Assembly (NCBI GenBank): GCA_963966185.1
Contig: CAWZYM010000242.1
Span: forward strand, 891,001 to 955,000
Direction of reading: 5' to 3'
Origin: Rhabditoides inermis
Lineage: Eukaryota; Nematoda; Chromadorea; Rhabditida; Rhabditidae
Length of the DNA: 64,000 nucleotides
Below the pieces are notes generated by a model. That model had not been told where the DNA came from. It was given only the letters and a program-made list of their open reading frames with translations, and searched no databases. The position numbers and the translations under genes were made by a program. Below, piece by piece: positions 11,026-22,184 of this stretch. Position 1 is the stretch's first letter, and each line of letters opens with the position of its first letter.

Positions 11026-14000
11026 TCATATCGCACACCTCCGTGTCCTTGTGCAGCACCACTGCAGTCCTGGACGGGTTGGCGATGAGCACCTTGGTTG
11101 CTGCTCCCTTGATCACGGTCGGGGTCAGGAACAGCTTGTTAGAGTACAGTCCCATGCCGACTCCGTCTGTCATCCAGTCGTTTCCTTCTGCCTCTCGGCT
11201 CTCCACGTAGCAGTCGACATACGTGCCCTTTCCCGGCTTCAGCGTCGTGATCCCCTTCAGACGCAAACGTCCCGTCGGCGGCACCTTCGGCTTTCCGACC
11301 GACGCCGTGTTCACGATCGGGAGCGTGTCGAATCCTAGTCGCAGCGTCATAGCATCGTAGTCGATGCTCCACGGCGGAAGCCTGCGGAGGCACGAGTTTC
11401 CCAAAATGATCTGGTAGGAGTGGGGTCCCTTCGGCTTGTCCATCGCATCCGAGAAGTACAGACGAACCGTCTGTTTCACCTCGTTAAACAGCATCTCAAC
11501 GTCGGCGTATCCCTTGAGTCCGACCGGCTCTCCATTCATTCCCACCGCCTGTGTGAGGTCCGGGTCGCGCTCGAACTTGAACACCTGAATGAGCGGCGCC
11601 ACAGAAGAGTGGCAAATAGAGATGCATGCTCCCGTGTCCACCAATGCCAGCAAGCGAATGTTGTTCACCTTGACAGGAATCTGGGCGTAGAAGTGTCCCT
11701 CCTTGCTCCGGACCGACAGCACATTCTGCTTTGCCGGACTGTTGACAGCTGCCACCGTGTTTCCTCCCATGCGCGGGTCCATGTTCCCCATCAACTGCGA
11801 GTTGTGCTTGATGAGCGCTGAATAGGCTTCCTTCTGCTGACTGAGCTGGTTCTCCAGATCTTGAATCCGACTGTTGGCCGTGTTGTCCACCGTCATCACC
11901 TGATTGTTCTGCGGCGGCGGCTGCATCATCTGTACTTGCTGCATCGGCTGCATCTGCTGCATTGGCTGCATCTGCTGCATTGGCTGCATCTGCTGCGTCG
12001 GCTGCATCGGCTGCATCGGCTGCATCGGCTGCATCGGTTGCATCGGCTGCATTGGCTGCATCTGCTGCATTGGCTGCATCGTCTGCACCTGTTGTCTCAG
12101 CAGCGGACAGTGACTCCTGAAGTGCGGACCCTGACAGTTGAAACACTTAACCGTGCTCTTCCTCGGCCTCGGGTTGTTCTGCCTCTGCTGCTGCATCTGC
12201 TGCTGCGCCGCCTGCTGCTGGTATGCTGGCTGCATCTGCTCCTGACCCGCCTGTTGCATAGGTGGTCTCATAACTTCGTGCTGGCGGAGCGCATGCAGGA
12301 ACAGAGAACAGCTGGCCTGCGGGTGATCCGTGGCCCAACAGTAGTGGCAATATTTCACTCCCTCTTGCTGCTGGCTCTCTCCCGTCTGCCGAGTGTTGGC
12401 CTGTACCGAGTAGACATTGGCGCCCTGAGAGGACGGTGCCTCCCTATCTCCTAATTCACGCTCCCTCGCGCAGCCTGGCAGCTTGATCACTCCCATTGCG
12501 TTCTCGATGTTGCGAGCCATCCCGAGCGCCTCATCGAATGTCTTCGGCTGCTGCACCTTGACCTGGTACTTCAGCGCCTTGTTCAGCTTGTTCACAAACT
12601 CCTCGTGCAGCCTGTGCTGGATGAAGTAGTCCTCCATCCCCTCGTATGCCGTCTTGATCATCTGCCGCAGGTGCTCTGCAAACTCCACCACCGGCTCACT
12701 TTCTCCCTGGTTCATGTTCTGGAAGATCTCCTTGGCCTTATCTCTGTATGCGTCGGAGTTGAAGAACTCCTTCAGCTGCTTCACGACTAAATCGTAGTCC
12801 TTCTGGTCTTCTTCGCTCAGCTCCTCGATCTTCTCTCGGGCGAGTCCATCCGTGTACAAGATGAGGTTCCGAGCCTTCGCCTCGGACGAGTCATCCTTCT
12901 TGACGATGCTCCACACATCCTCAAATCTGCGCAGCCAGGAGAGAAGGCGCTGCGATCCCGTGCCCGTGAAACTCGGCACACTGTGATTCATCCGCGTGTT
13001 GCAGCTCACCATGTTGATGCGCGGGGTGTCTTCATCGTGTTCGTCCTCATCAGATTCCGAGGTGTAGTTGTCCTTGCTGTCTTCCTCTCCCTCGCGGGGC
13101 TGCTGCTCTCCCGCTGGCTCTTGCTCTTCTTCGTCCTTATTGGACAGGACCATGTCCGCTCTCTGCTGATCTGCAGGTCTGGCGGTCTCGTTGGCTGCTT
13201 GCCACAGCTGCATCTGGTCGTCGATGTCTTCCCAGTTGTCTTCCACATCGATCGGGGTGGGCTCCCTCTGATCGGTCGGCGGCGTTCCCTCTTCGTCCAG
13301 AACGGTGTCCTCCGATCCGCTAAAGTAGTCGCCCTCTCCCTCGATCGGTTTGTTGCGCGGGTGTTCCATTCCGATCATCAGATCTTCGTCGACAATGCAT
13401 TCTAGGCGGCGCTGTTCCGCCTCCTCATCGATCTCGATCGGTGAGATTTCCCTGAGCGGCTCTTCTTCCAAGTCGATGTCGACCGGTGCGGCCGCCCTCT
13501 TGATCTGGCGCCGCATCTCTTCGCGATCCTGTCTCGCCACATACTCGTTGATGTAGCGCAGTCGCATCGTATCGACCGGGACTCCCGCCTCGTATCCTCT
13601 CTGCAAGCGGCGAATGCGCTCGTCGATGATATTGGCGAACTGGGTGTTGTCGATCTCGCTCAGTCTGCGCACGATGGCCCTCTCTGCCACCTTGTCAATG
13701 CGCCTGAAGAACGCGTCCATCCGGTCTTCCACCCTCGCCACCGGGATCCCGTCTCCTTCCAGACTGTTCGCAAAGCCCTCGATCTGTTCGAATCTCTGGT
13801 ATGCCAGTATGTCGATGTCGTCCTCATCGATCTCCCTGGCCTTCCTCTCGATCGTCTTCTCGATCATTGTCGTGATGCGATTTCGCATCTCCTCCAGATC
13901 AGTCGCAGGCATCTTCTCCTCGACGATCTTCTCCAGCTGGGTGCCAATGTAGGCATCCCACTGCTGTTCTCCAGTCTTCTTGGCTTTGTCCGCCCAATAC

Positions 14001-14257
14001 TGGTCCAGGTACTTGTCCATCTTGCTCTTCCAGCCGTCTTCCAACTCCGCGTTGGTGCGGCCCTCGAGCTCCGACAGCTCCTTATAGAAGTCGTCCTTCA
14101 GCGTAGAGTACATGTTCGCGAACTTGTTCTCCAGCTTCTTAGTGCCCGCCTGCTTCACCTCCTTGTGAAGGCGCACACTCATCCTGACAATGAGATGCTT
14201 CATCTCATTGATCTGCTCCACTGTCACGGCTTTCGAGCCGTCATCCCCCCTGTCCAT
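10979..14257 (-). CDS. gag: Gag-protease polyprotein
   Basis: 1092 aa from ATG at 14257. Order: a charged, coiled-coil-like N-terminal third; an acidic linker; a capsid-like helical region (around the SFTGTGSQRLLSWLRRF stretch) typical of Metaviridae Gag; two zinc knuckles, CHYCWATDHPQASC (CX2CX4HX4C) and CFNCQGPHFRSHC (one residue shorter in the middle); a Met-Gln-Pro repeat tract near 11934-12090; then an aspartic protease with VDTGA (active DTG codons at 11630-11638). A protease fused to Gag ahead of the frameshift differs from the usual gypsy layout, where protease is in Pol. A 37-codon upstream ORF starting at 14334 overlaps the gag start out of frame. Confidence 0.95.
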   Translation of the reverse strand: MDRGDDGSKAVTVEQINEMKHLIVRMSVRLHKEVKQAGTKKLENKFANMYSTLKDDFYKELSELEGRTNAELEDGWKSKMDKYLDQYWADKAKKTGEQQWDAYIGTQLEKIVEEKMPATDLEEMRNRITTMIEKTIERKAREIDEDDIDILAYQRFEQIEGFANSLEGDGIPVARVEDRMDAFFRRIDKVAERAIVRRLSEIDNTQFANIIDERIRRLQRGYEAGVPVDTMRLRYINEYVARQDREEMRRQIKRAAAPVDIDLEEEPLREISPIEIDEEAEQRRLECIVDEDLMIGMEHPRNKPIEGEGDYFSGSEDTVLDEEGTPPTDQREPTPIDVEDNWEDIDDQMQLWQAANETARPADQQRADMVLSNKDEEEQEPAGEQQPREGEEDSKDNYTSESDEDEHDEDTPRINMVSCNTRMNHSVPSFTGTGSQRLLSWLRRFEDVWSIVKKDDSSEAKARNLILYTDGLAREKIEELSEEDQKDYDLVVKQLKEFFNSDAYRDKAKEIFQNMNQGESEPVVEFAEHLRQMIKTAYEGMEDYFIQHRLHEEFVNKLNKALKYQVKVQQPKTFDEALGMARNIENAMGVIKLPGCARERELGDREAPSSQGANVYSVQANTRQTGESQQQEGVKYCHYCWATDHPQASCSLFLHALRQHEVMRPPMQQAGQEQMQPAYQQQAAQQQMQQQRQNNPRPRKSTVKCFNCQGPHFRSHCPLLRQQVQTMQPMQQMQPMQPMQPMQPMQPMQPMQPTQQMQPMQQMQPMQQMQPMQQVQMMQPPPQNNQVMTVDNTANSRIQDLENQLSQQKEAYSALIKHNSQLMGNMDPRMGGNTVAAVNSPAKQNVLSVRSKEGHFYAQIPVKVNNIRLLALVDTGACISICHSSVAPLIQVFKFERDPDLTQAVGMNGEPVGLKGYADVEMLFNEVKQTVRLYFSDAMDKPKGPHSYQIILGNSCLRRLPPWSIDYDAMTLRLGFDTLPIVNTASVGKPKVPPTGRLRLKGITTLKPGKGTYVDCYVESREAEGNDWMTDGVGMGLYSNKLFLTPTVIKGAATKVLIANPSRTAVVLHKDTEVCDMMALREVPSSFRTYTL
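11015..11020 (-). promoter_or_regulatory. Candidate +1 ribosomal frameshift site CTC-AGG
   Basis: Within the gag/pol overlap, gag codons read GCG CTC AGG GAG. Slippage of one base at CTC-AGG would enter the pol frame directly (CTC then GGG). It resembles the Ty1 CUU-AGG-C heptamer known to cause +1 shifting. The pol-frame stop at 11026-11028 and the gag stop at 10979-10981 confine any shift to this window. Confidence 0.55.
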
Positions 14258-16866
14258 GCGTTGAGATGGGCAAGGTCGGTTCCGTCCATCCTGAGGCTCC
14301 GGATCGGCTCGGTTGTCTCCAGGTCGTTAGACATGGTAAGGAAGAAAAGAGATAAGGAAAGGTATTCGCTCAGCTCGTCGGCCCTTAGAAACAGACACCC
14401 TAAGGATATAGAGTAAGAGAAACCTACCGCTGCCGGCGAGTCACCTGCAAGTAAATAATATTTAGAACAAGTTATTCCCGCCCATCACATCGCGTCTCGA
14501 ATATTATCTCGTCAAACAATACGCGCGCGATTCAACACATATAAACAGTCCATCCTTCCAGGGTTTAGCGAGCGAAAATAATAATCCATATAATCGGCAC
14601 GCACAATGACGGAAAAATCGCGACCAATGACACACGTAGTAAATCAAAGTGTGAAGACAGATGCAATGAGAAGAAAAACAATAACATCACAAGACCACCG
14701 TAAGTGAGAAAGAGATTGCCCACACCCTGTTACCTTCGCAGCCGTGCATCCTTTCCACCTCTTGAGGGTGTAGTGCGGACCCGGAGTAGTCCTTCTTCAT
14801 CTTCTGCGAGCCAGTTCACCTTCGACTTCTGCTCCTCGTTCTGCAAAATGAATCATTACACCCTGTGTCTACCTTTTGACAGTCAGATTATATAAATAAA
14901 TAAATAAAATCTACTGTCTGGACCTAGACTACCTGATCCCTGCAGTCTTCTTCCTCATCCGCAGCTGGCTGCCGGTTCTGCGGGCGCTCCTCTGCTCCGC
15001 CTGGATACTGCATCCGTAGTTGTGCTCGGCTCGCTCCGTCTTAGCGGCCTCTCCTCGATCCTCTGCCACTTGTTGGCTCCCGACTTCTTCTTCATATCCA
15101 ATCCGATGAAGATGCGACATCGGCTGACGCTCCTCGCGACGCTTCTTCTGCCTCCATATCCTATCCGATGGGCTGCGACTTCGGCAGCACCCGCATAGTG
15201 TGCTTCTTCTGCTCATCGTCCGGCCCCGACCGTCGTGGCCTTCTTCCGCGGCGTCTTGTAGACGGCTTCTTCCGCGGCGCATCTCTTGGCGATGCGGCAC
15301 GACTTCGGCAAGTGTCTTTCGACACTGCGCGCTTCCTGTTGCCTTGTCTCGCAACGCGCCTTCATCACGCTAAAATACTGAAATATTGATTAGCGTTTTT
15401 TTTTCTAACCCAGCTGAGAAGCAGCCGCGGCTCTGTTCTCAACTGGTTGTTCATCTACTAAGGTCAAGCGTACACTTCTACACAGCTTAAGCAAGGAAAG
15501 TAAAATAATATTACCTGAAAGCATGAACAAAATTATCTACAAGTCACGGCGTGCACTCCGTATTTGACAAAGTAAAATAATCATAAAAATTCACACTCTT
15601 GTTCGGCGCCTTGAACTCCTTGGATTCCTCGAGCTGGTTGCTGGTGTGCTGCTTGCCTCCTCGTCTGCGGGTTGAACATCTCCCGCCTGTCGTCTCCTCC
15701 AGCTTGGTCTTGTAGGCGCTGCTGTTCCCACAGCATTGCCCCCCTCACACCCTCTAACCCCCACAGAGAAGTAAAGCACAGTCAGTCGACCGCAAGCATC
15801 AAAATAGTACACACAAGCAAAAAGAAATGCAAAGAAAATACGGGGGAGGCACGACGAAAATAAATAAATAAATAAATAAATAACGACTGGCCTAAATCTT
15901 AAATTGCAAAAAAAAATATTCTGCAATGATTGCCGTTACGGTATTTCGCAGGGTCATGTCGTTGCGGGGCCAATTAGGCGCGAACTTTTAAAAATCTCAT
16001 CATCGATCTGCCTCTCTGCTTTTCCCGCCAGCATCTCCGTCTGCGCTCTCCTAGTGTGTACTTGCTATCTCGCCTGGCTCTTCCCGCCCTGTCTGCGACC
16101 GATAACAATCTTGCTGCCTGCCTCCTGCTGCCACCCGGCCTGACCAGTTATTGATCCGCCCTCTCTGATGTGGTGTGGTGTCGGCACTCAGTGTATTTCC
16201 CGCCCTCCTGCGGTTCCCGTCGCTTCCGATCGATATATCGATTTTATCGATCTCGTCGCATCCCGCCTCCAAATTTGGCGAATGCTTCTTCATTTTCTTC
16301 GGTGAGTGCGTTTGTTGATTGTTCTTCTCCGTCTTTCCTGCGGCAGACCTGCTGTGCTTCCAATTTCCCTTTTGCCCTAATCGCCTCCGCCATTCGATTG
16401 CGAACGCAATCGTGGCAGCGAAAGGGGGTCTCTCTCTCCGCTCTTCTTCCCGCTTGATTGTGCTTGCAGCTCTTCCAGCCGGCCCGATCGATCGCGCTTG
16501 GTGTGTGTGGGGTGATCAGCCCGCACACCTCGCGCCCGCCGGTCTTGCGCTGAAAGCTGAAAAGTGCTTCAAATCGCACATCGTTTCTGATGGTGAAGAA
16601 TAAGAGAAAGAAATGTTTATGCACAGCTCGTCGGCCGCGTTACATTCAGACCCCTAGCAAGGAGAGAGAAGGTGCATGGTAATCGCGTGTAATAATACAA
16701 TTCTCTTTTTTTTTCGACAGCGCGTCGAAGCGGAGAGTGGCGGAATGGAAAACCAAACGACACACAAAGCGACTATGCGTAGTCGAAACAACAATGGAAT
16801 ACATGGTAAAATATACGGTAAGACAAATATAATGAGGTGGTGGATCGCCCTCCTACAAAGAAAAGA
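14258..16866 (-). other. Long retroelement leader (5' untranslated region)
   Basis: 2.6 kb between the primer-binding site and the gag ATG. There is no clear domain-bearing ORF. Open stretches such as 14929-15354 and 16244-16624 (minus) are arginine-rich and lack recognisable motifs. Several minus-strand acceptor-like sequences occur (TTTACTTGCAG near 14445, CATTTTGCAG near 14843, TGCTTTCAG near 15512), so the leader may be spliced. The length is unusual for this superfamily. Confidence 0.7.
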
Positions 16867-16881
16867 CACTCGCTGGTACCA
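16867..16881 (-). other. Primer-binding site, tRNA-Leu-like
   Basis: Minus strand reads TGGTACCAGCGAGTG at the LTR edge, with the first T shared with the LTR end. It complements a tRNA 3' end of the form CACTCGCTGGTACCA, best fitting tRNA-Leu types ending in CTGGTACCA. The tRNA identity is inferred from memory of tRNA ends. Confidence 0.65.
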
Positions 16882-17372
16882 GTTGGCATGTCGGCCCGTC
16901 TAGCGTACCCGACGACAAGTGTCGGCGGGACTATACGACAAGAACAGTCCTACGTGCCAGTGGAAACCGCGCTACTACCATAATACCAATGCTGCTACCG
17001 TAATAAACCATAAACCCATGTCTACCGTAACCCGATACCAATGCATCCACAGACAATCCCAAGACGTATAAGAGAGAAGAGTTTTACTATGACATAGAGA
17101 TATATGTACACGACAACAATCGTAACAACAACACAACGATATCACATAGCGAGTGGGTGTGAGTGACCTAGAGTCCGACTGACTACATGACTGGTGACCT
17201 CCAAGAGTGAAGTGTGGCGACGGCTGCAGCCGGAGCTTATATACTGCTCCCTTGGTGCGACGTGCAGTGATAAGATACTCAGGCGGGAGTTCGAGTGGGG
17301 CTTTCCAGTGCGGGTACGGTGTCAGCGAGGGGACGCGACAACCCTAGTCAACAGAATACCCATTCTGTTACT
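16881..17372 (-). repeat. 5' LTR of the gypsy-type element
   Basis: 492 bp, near-identical to 6429-6921. TATATAAG on the minus strand at 17236-17243 is the likely promoter of the element. The downstream flank is satellite sequence beginning with the duplicated CATG. Confidence 0.95.
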
Positions 17373-19944
17373 CATGCATGCAAATTACGTCGATGCATGT
17401 GATTCATTTGAATCTTTCGCTATTTGTGCGCATTGTCCTGTTCAGCGAGCACATGAGGGACAGAAAATAGAGTGCCTTCAATTATCTGACAGTCTCCCAT
17501 GTCATTCCCTGATCTCCTAGAATAATCACATGCATGCAAATTACGTCGATGCATGTGATTCATTTGAATCTTTCGCTATTTGTGCGCATTGTCCTGTTCA
17601 GCGAGCACATGAGGGACAGAAAATAGAGTGCCTTCAATCATCTGACAGTCTCCCATGTCATTCCCTGATCTCCTAGAATAATCACATGCATGCAAATTAC
17701 GTCGATGCATGTGATTCATTTGAATCTTTCGCTATTTGTGCGCATTGTCCTGTTCAGCGAGCACATAAGGGACAGAAAAGAGAGTGCCTACTATCATCTG
17801 ACAGTCTCCCATGTCATTCCCTGATCTCCTAGAATAATCACATGCATGCAAATTACGTCGATGCATGTGATTCATTTGAATCTTCCGCTATTTGTGCGCA
17901 TTGTCCTGTTCAGCGAGCACATAAGGGACAGATAATAGAGTGCCTACTATCATCTGACAGTCTCCCATATCATTCCCTGATCTCCTAGAATAATCACATG
18001 CATGCAAATTACGTCGATGCATGTGATTCATTTGAATCTTTCGCTATTTGTGCGCATTGTCCTGTTCAGCGAGCACATGAGGGACAGAAAATAGAGTGCC
18101 TTCAATCATCTGACAGTTTCCCATGTCATTCTCTGATCTCCTAGAATAATCACGTGCATGCAAATTACGTCGTCGCTTGTGATTCATTTAAATCTTCCGT
18201 TATTTGTGCGCATTGTCCTGGTCAGCGAGCACATAAGGGACAGAAAATAGAGTGCCTACTTTCATCTGACAGTCTCCCATGTCATTCCCTGATCTCCTAG
18301 AATAATCACATGCATGCAAATTACGTCGTCGCTTGTGATTCATTTCAATCTTCCGTTATTTGTGCGCATTGTCCTGGTCAGCGAGCACATAAGGGACAGA
18401 AAATAGAGTGCCTACTTTCATCTGACAGTCTCCCATGTCATTCCCTGATCTCCTAGAATAATCACATGCATGCAAATTACGTCGTCGCTTGTGATTCATT
18501 TCAATCTTCCGTTATTTGTGCGCATTGTCCTGTTCAGCGAGCACATAAGGGACAAAAAATAGAGTGCCTACTTTCATCTGACAGTCTCCCATGTCATTCT
18601 CTGATCTCCTAGAATAATCACATGCATGCAAATTACGTCGTCGCTTGTGATTCATTTCAATCTTCCGTTATTTGTGCGCATTGTCCTGTTCAGCGAGCAC
18701 ATAAGGGACAGAAAATAGAGTGCCTACTTTCATCTGACAGTCTCCCATGTCATTCCCTGATCTCCTAGAATAATCACATGCATGCAAATTACGTCGTCGC
18801 TTGTGATTCATTTCAATCTTCCGTTATTTGTGCGCATTGTCCTGTTCAGCGAGCACATAAGGGACAGAAAATAGAGTGCCTACTTTCATCTGACAGTCTC
18901 CCATGTCATTCTCTGATCTCCTAGAATAATCACATGCATGCAAATTACGTCGTCGCTTGTGATTCATTTCAATCTTCCGTTATTTGTGCGCATTGTCCTG
19001 TTCAGCGAGCACATAAGACATAAGGGACAGAAAATAGAGTGCCTACTTTCATCTGACAGTCTCCCATGTCATTCTCTGATCTCCTAGAATAATCACGTGC
19101 ATGCAAATTACGTCGTCGCTTGTGATTCATTTCAATCTTCCGTTATTTGTGCGCATTGTCCTGTTCAGCGAGCACATAAGGGACAGAAAGTAGAGTGCCT
19201 ACTTTCATCTGACAGTCTCCCATGTCATTCCCTGATCTCCTAGACTAATCACATGCATGCAAATTACGTCGATGCATGTGATTCATTTGAATCTTCCGTT
19301 ATTTGTGCGCATTGTCCTGTTCAGCGAGCACATAAGGGACAGAAAGTAGAGTGCCTACTATCATTTGACAGTCTCCCATGTCAATCCCTGATCTCCTAGA
19401 ATAATCACATGCATGCAAATTACGTCGATGCATGTGATTCATTTGAATCTTCCGCTATTTGTGCGCATTGTCCTGTTCAGCGAGCACATAAGGGACAGAA
19501 AATAGAGTGCCTACTATCATCTGACAGTCTCCCATGTCATTCTCTGATCTCCTAGAATAATCACATGCATGCAAATTACGTCGATGCATGTGATTCATTT
19601 GAATCTTCCGCTATTTGTGCGCATTGTCCTGTTCAGCGAGCACAAAAGGGAGAGAAAATAGAGTGCCTACTATCACCTGATAGTCTCCCATGTCATTCCC
19701 TGATCTCCTAGAATAATCACATGCATGCAAATTACGTCGATGCATGTGATTTATTTGGATCTTTCGCTATTTGTGCGCATTGTCCGGTTCAGCGAGCACA
19801 TAAGGGACAGAAAATAGAGTGCCTACTATCATCTGACAGTCTCCCATGTTATTCTCTGATCTCCTAGAATAATCACATGCATGCAAATTACGTCGATGCA
19901 TGTGATTCATTTGAATCTTCCGCTATTTGTGCGCATTGTCCTGT
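17373..19944. repeat. 156-bp satellite array, middle block
   Basis: About 16.5 further copies of the same monomer, starting in phase with the left block. One copy carries a small internal duplication (ACATAAGACATAAGGG near 19014). The block ends at 19944 within a monomer where a second LTR element starts. Confidence 0.97.
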
Positions 19945-20989
19945 TGTCGCATTTACAAGTTGAAAAGTTTGCCCAGACTAGTAGAATCACCATCGCACAC
20001 ATTCTCAAGTCAGGGTTGGGCACAATGATTTTATAAGGATTATTGACTCATGTATATTACATCAATGGTTACGCAGTTGCTAGAAAATAGTACAATCTAT
20101 CATAGAACAGTATGGATACCTAACATCATGAAACAAGCAGAGTGAGGGAAAGGAACATGGCTGGTCGGGGATATATTCAGATCGGGGATGGAGGAGGAAC
20201 ATGAGGAGAGAATAAGAACATGAGGCGGAGGCCACTGGGGTGGGGATTTCCCCAGCCCTCTATATCTAGCACGGGGAGAAATACTCAATCAAGAAAGGTG
20301 GCGAGGCTACCAAGTTATACACTACAAGGCCCCCGATACTACATCCACTCAATCCTTTCTAATCAATCTATCAAAGACATAATGTACAATGGGGTAGGTC
20401 CTATCTCTGATACCTGGAATCCTCCTCGGTCCGATGTCTCGACGAATCCTATCCGTGGTCCGTTTCATTCCGTTCAGCAAATCGGTTGATCATCCATCGT
20501 CAATCAATCTTCTGCCCTCTCATCCGAGGGACTTCAGACGCAGCGAATACAGCAACATACTGGACTCATATAGAGCCTCAAGACTTCTTTGATACATAGT
20601 GAAGACTACTTTATGAAGATAATGACTAATAATATTCAAAGATAATGAATTGTGTTAATGACTCTTCTTCATGCTAATTGACTACGGCTAGATTGCATTG
20701 TGGCCCTTTTGACTATTCCTTGCACACAGTACTTTCCGTGCACAGGCAACGACTCGTTTCGAATCGACTAGACTGCGATCAACTGACTTGGCTCTCCAGG
20801 CCTGAACCGACTGAATTTCAACAATACGAAATCGCCGGCGGCTGCGTATCGCGAGCTGATAGGAAGCAAACTGCCGGGCGCGATGAACACCGGTAAATTA
20901 CGGTCGCACTATGTCGCAATAGTGAGCGTAAAACACCATGGATGGCGTATTTTGGCTATTTTATAACAGTCGTGGCTGTAGCCGCGACA
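19945..20989 (-). repeat. LTR (3' in element orientation)
   Basis: 1045 bp, TG...CA ends. On the minus strand the LTR begins with a hairpin (GTCGCGGCTACAGCCACGAC) followed by TTATAAAATAG. No protein-coding signal. Confidence 0.9.
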
Positions 20990-22184
20990 CTCCCGACTCT
21001 CGCAGTTTGGATGACGCCTCACCGCGGGGAATGATATACAATACATGATTAGACTGCAATAGCACATAATATTGACATAAAGTCGTGCTGAGTCACGACA
21101 CTCCCCCCTTTCTCATCTGGTGAGTGCTCGCATCGACTTACAAATTTAGATTTTGTGTTACTGAAGTGGTGGCTGGAAATATGAATGTTTCATGACATCC
21201 AACTTGACTAAAATGACTAAATTATCACGCGACGCATAGCGTGGCTCCCCCTTAACCAAGCAAGGTCGTCAGGAAAGTTACGGTAGGATCTATTCCCTCG
21301 CCAGGTTTCATGAAGAAATAAAAATCCTATTTTACTACTACGGTAATTGACTATGAACTGATGGATTGATTGATGCATTGATTGCATTATACAAGGTACG
21401 CAATATGGTTGACTGACGTTGGTATACTGTAGCTAGTGTGTCGCGGTGCGCGGCCAATGTTATTGAGGCTTGACTCATGAAAGCTTGAAATGGGGCTAAT
21501 TCGAGTATAATATGACTGCAAAGTTTTAATTAATGGGTATTTGCATAAAAGTTGTTTGAACACACTGGACTTGTTGGAGTCTTTGTTCAGCTGCGGCGCA
21601 AACGATATTATTCGACTGGAGTCTGCAATTGCAACTGTTTTATAATTTGTATTAGAGTTTGACTAGACTAATTCACACACAAATAAAGTGAATTGACTAT
21701 CAAATATCAATCATACATCGACATGTTGAATTTCGAAAAAACACGCACGCGCGACAAGTTCAAGGCGTTCAAACAACACCGAAGCGAACGGCAACACAAA
21801 TCGCGTATGAAATGCATCAAATGTGAAATAATAGAACACAATTCTAGATTTAATAAACATAAATTTGTTTGTACCTTCAAGAAGCACTTGAATGGGCACT
21901 CATAGCTTCATGGGAGCAGCGCCAAGCGACTCGTGTACGGCTTCATAAACGACTCAATGAACTGCTAGAATAATAATATGCATGTTTTGACTGTTGTAAT
22001 AGCACTATCATGGACTGCAATCTCAACAAATACAATATTGATTACTCGAATCGGACTTACGATGAATCATGGTTGACTGAATAGGGGTTTCTAATGATGT
22101 GCGGGAAAGTCTGGCAACTTTTTAGCAACTTGCGGTGGTTCTCAGTGAAGATTCCATCGGATTCTAGGGAAGGCCGATGCACCA
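20990..22184 (-). other. Interior of the non-autonomous LTR element
   Basis: AT-rich and non-coding. Close to the 3' LTR it holds a second, diverged LTR-head-like sequence: GTCGTGCTGAGTCACGACA at 21082-21100 followed by a pyrimidine run on the plus strand (a good purine tract on the minus strand), mirroring the true junction at 20989. I see no gag or pol remnants. Confidence 0.75.
22172..22184 (-). other. Primer-binding site, tRNA-Gly-like
   Basis: Minus strand TGGTGCATCGGCC directly after the LTR complements the 3' end GGCCGATGCACCA typical of animal tRNA-Gly. This fixes the element orientation. The tRNA match is from general knowledge and was not searched. Confidence 0.8.

Larger units (their letters stand above)
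6429..17372 (-). mobile_element. Complete Ty3/gypsy-type LTR retrotransposon
   Basis: A 10.9-kb element in minus orientation: 5' LTR 16881-17372, primer-binding site, a 2.6-kb leader, gag-protease, RT-RNaseH-integrase, purine tract, 3' LTR 6429-6921. Ends are AGT...ACT, as in insect gypsy relatives. It is flanked by the 4-bp duplication CATG (6425-6428 and 17373-17376), and the satellite phase continues across the insertion. The LTRs differ by a single base (one C missing near 17349 compared with 6898), so the insertion is recent. Domain order RT before integrase places it in Ty3/gypsy (Metaviridae). No envelope-like ORF is seen between integrase and the 3' LTR. Confidence 0.96.

Noticed and set aside
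11496..12454. Long antisense and alternative frames rich in Ala-Asp or Leu-His repeats
   Set aside because: They are frame shadows of the Met-Gln-Pro codon repeat in gag.
14929..15354. 141-codon Arg-rich frame in the retroelement leader
   Set aside because: No motif and simple-composition bias, with equally long frames on the other strand. Kept only as part of the leader description.
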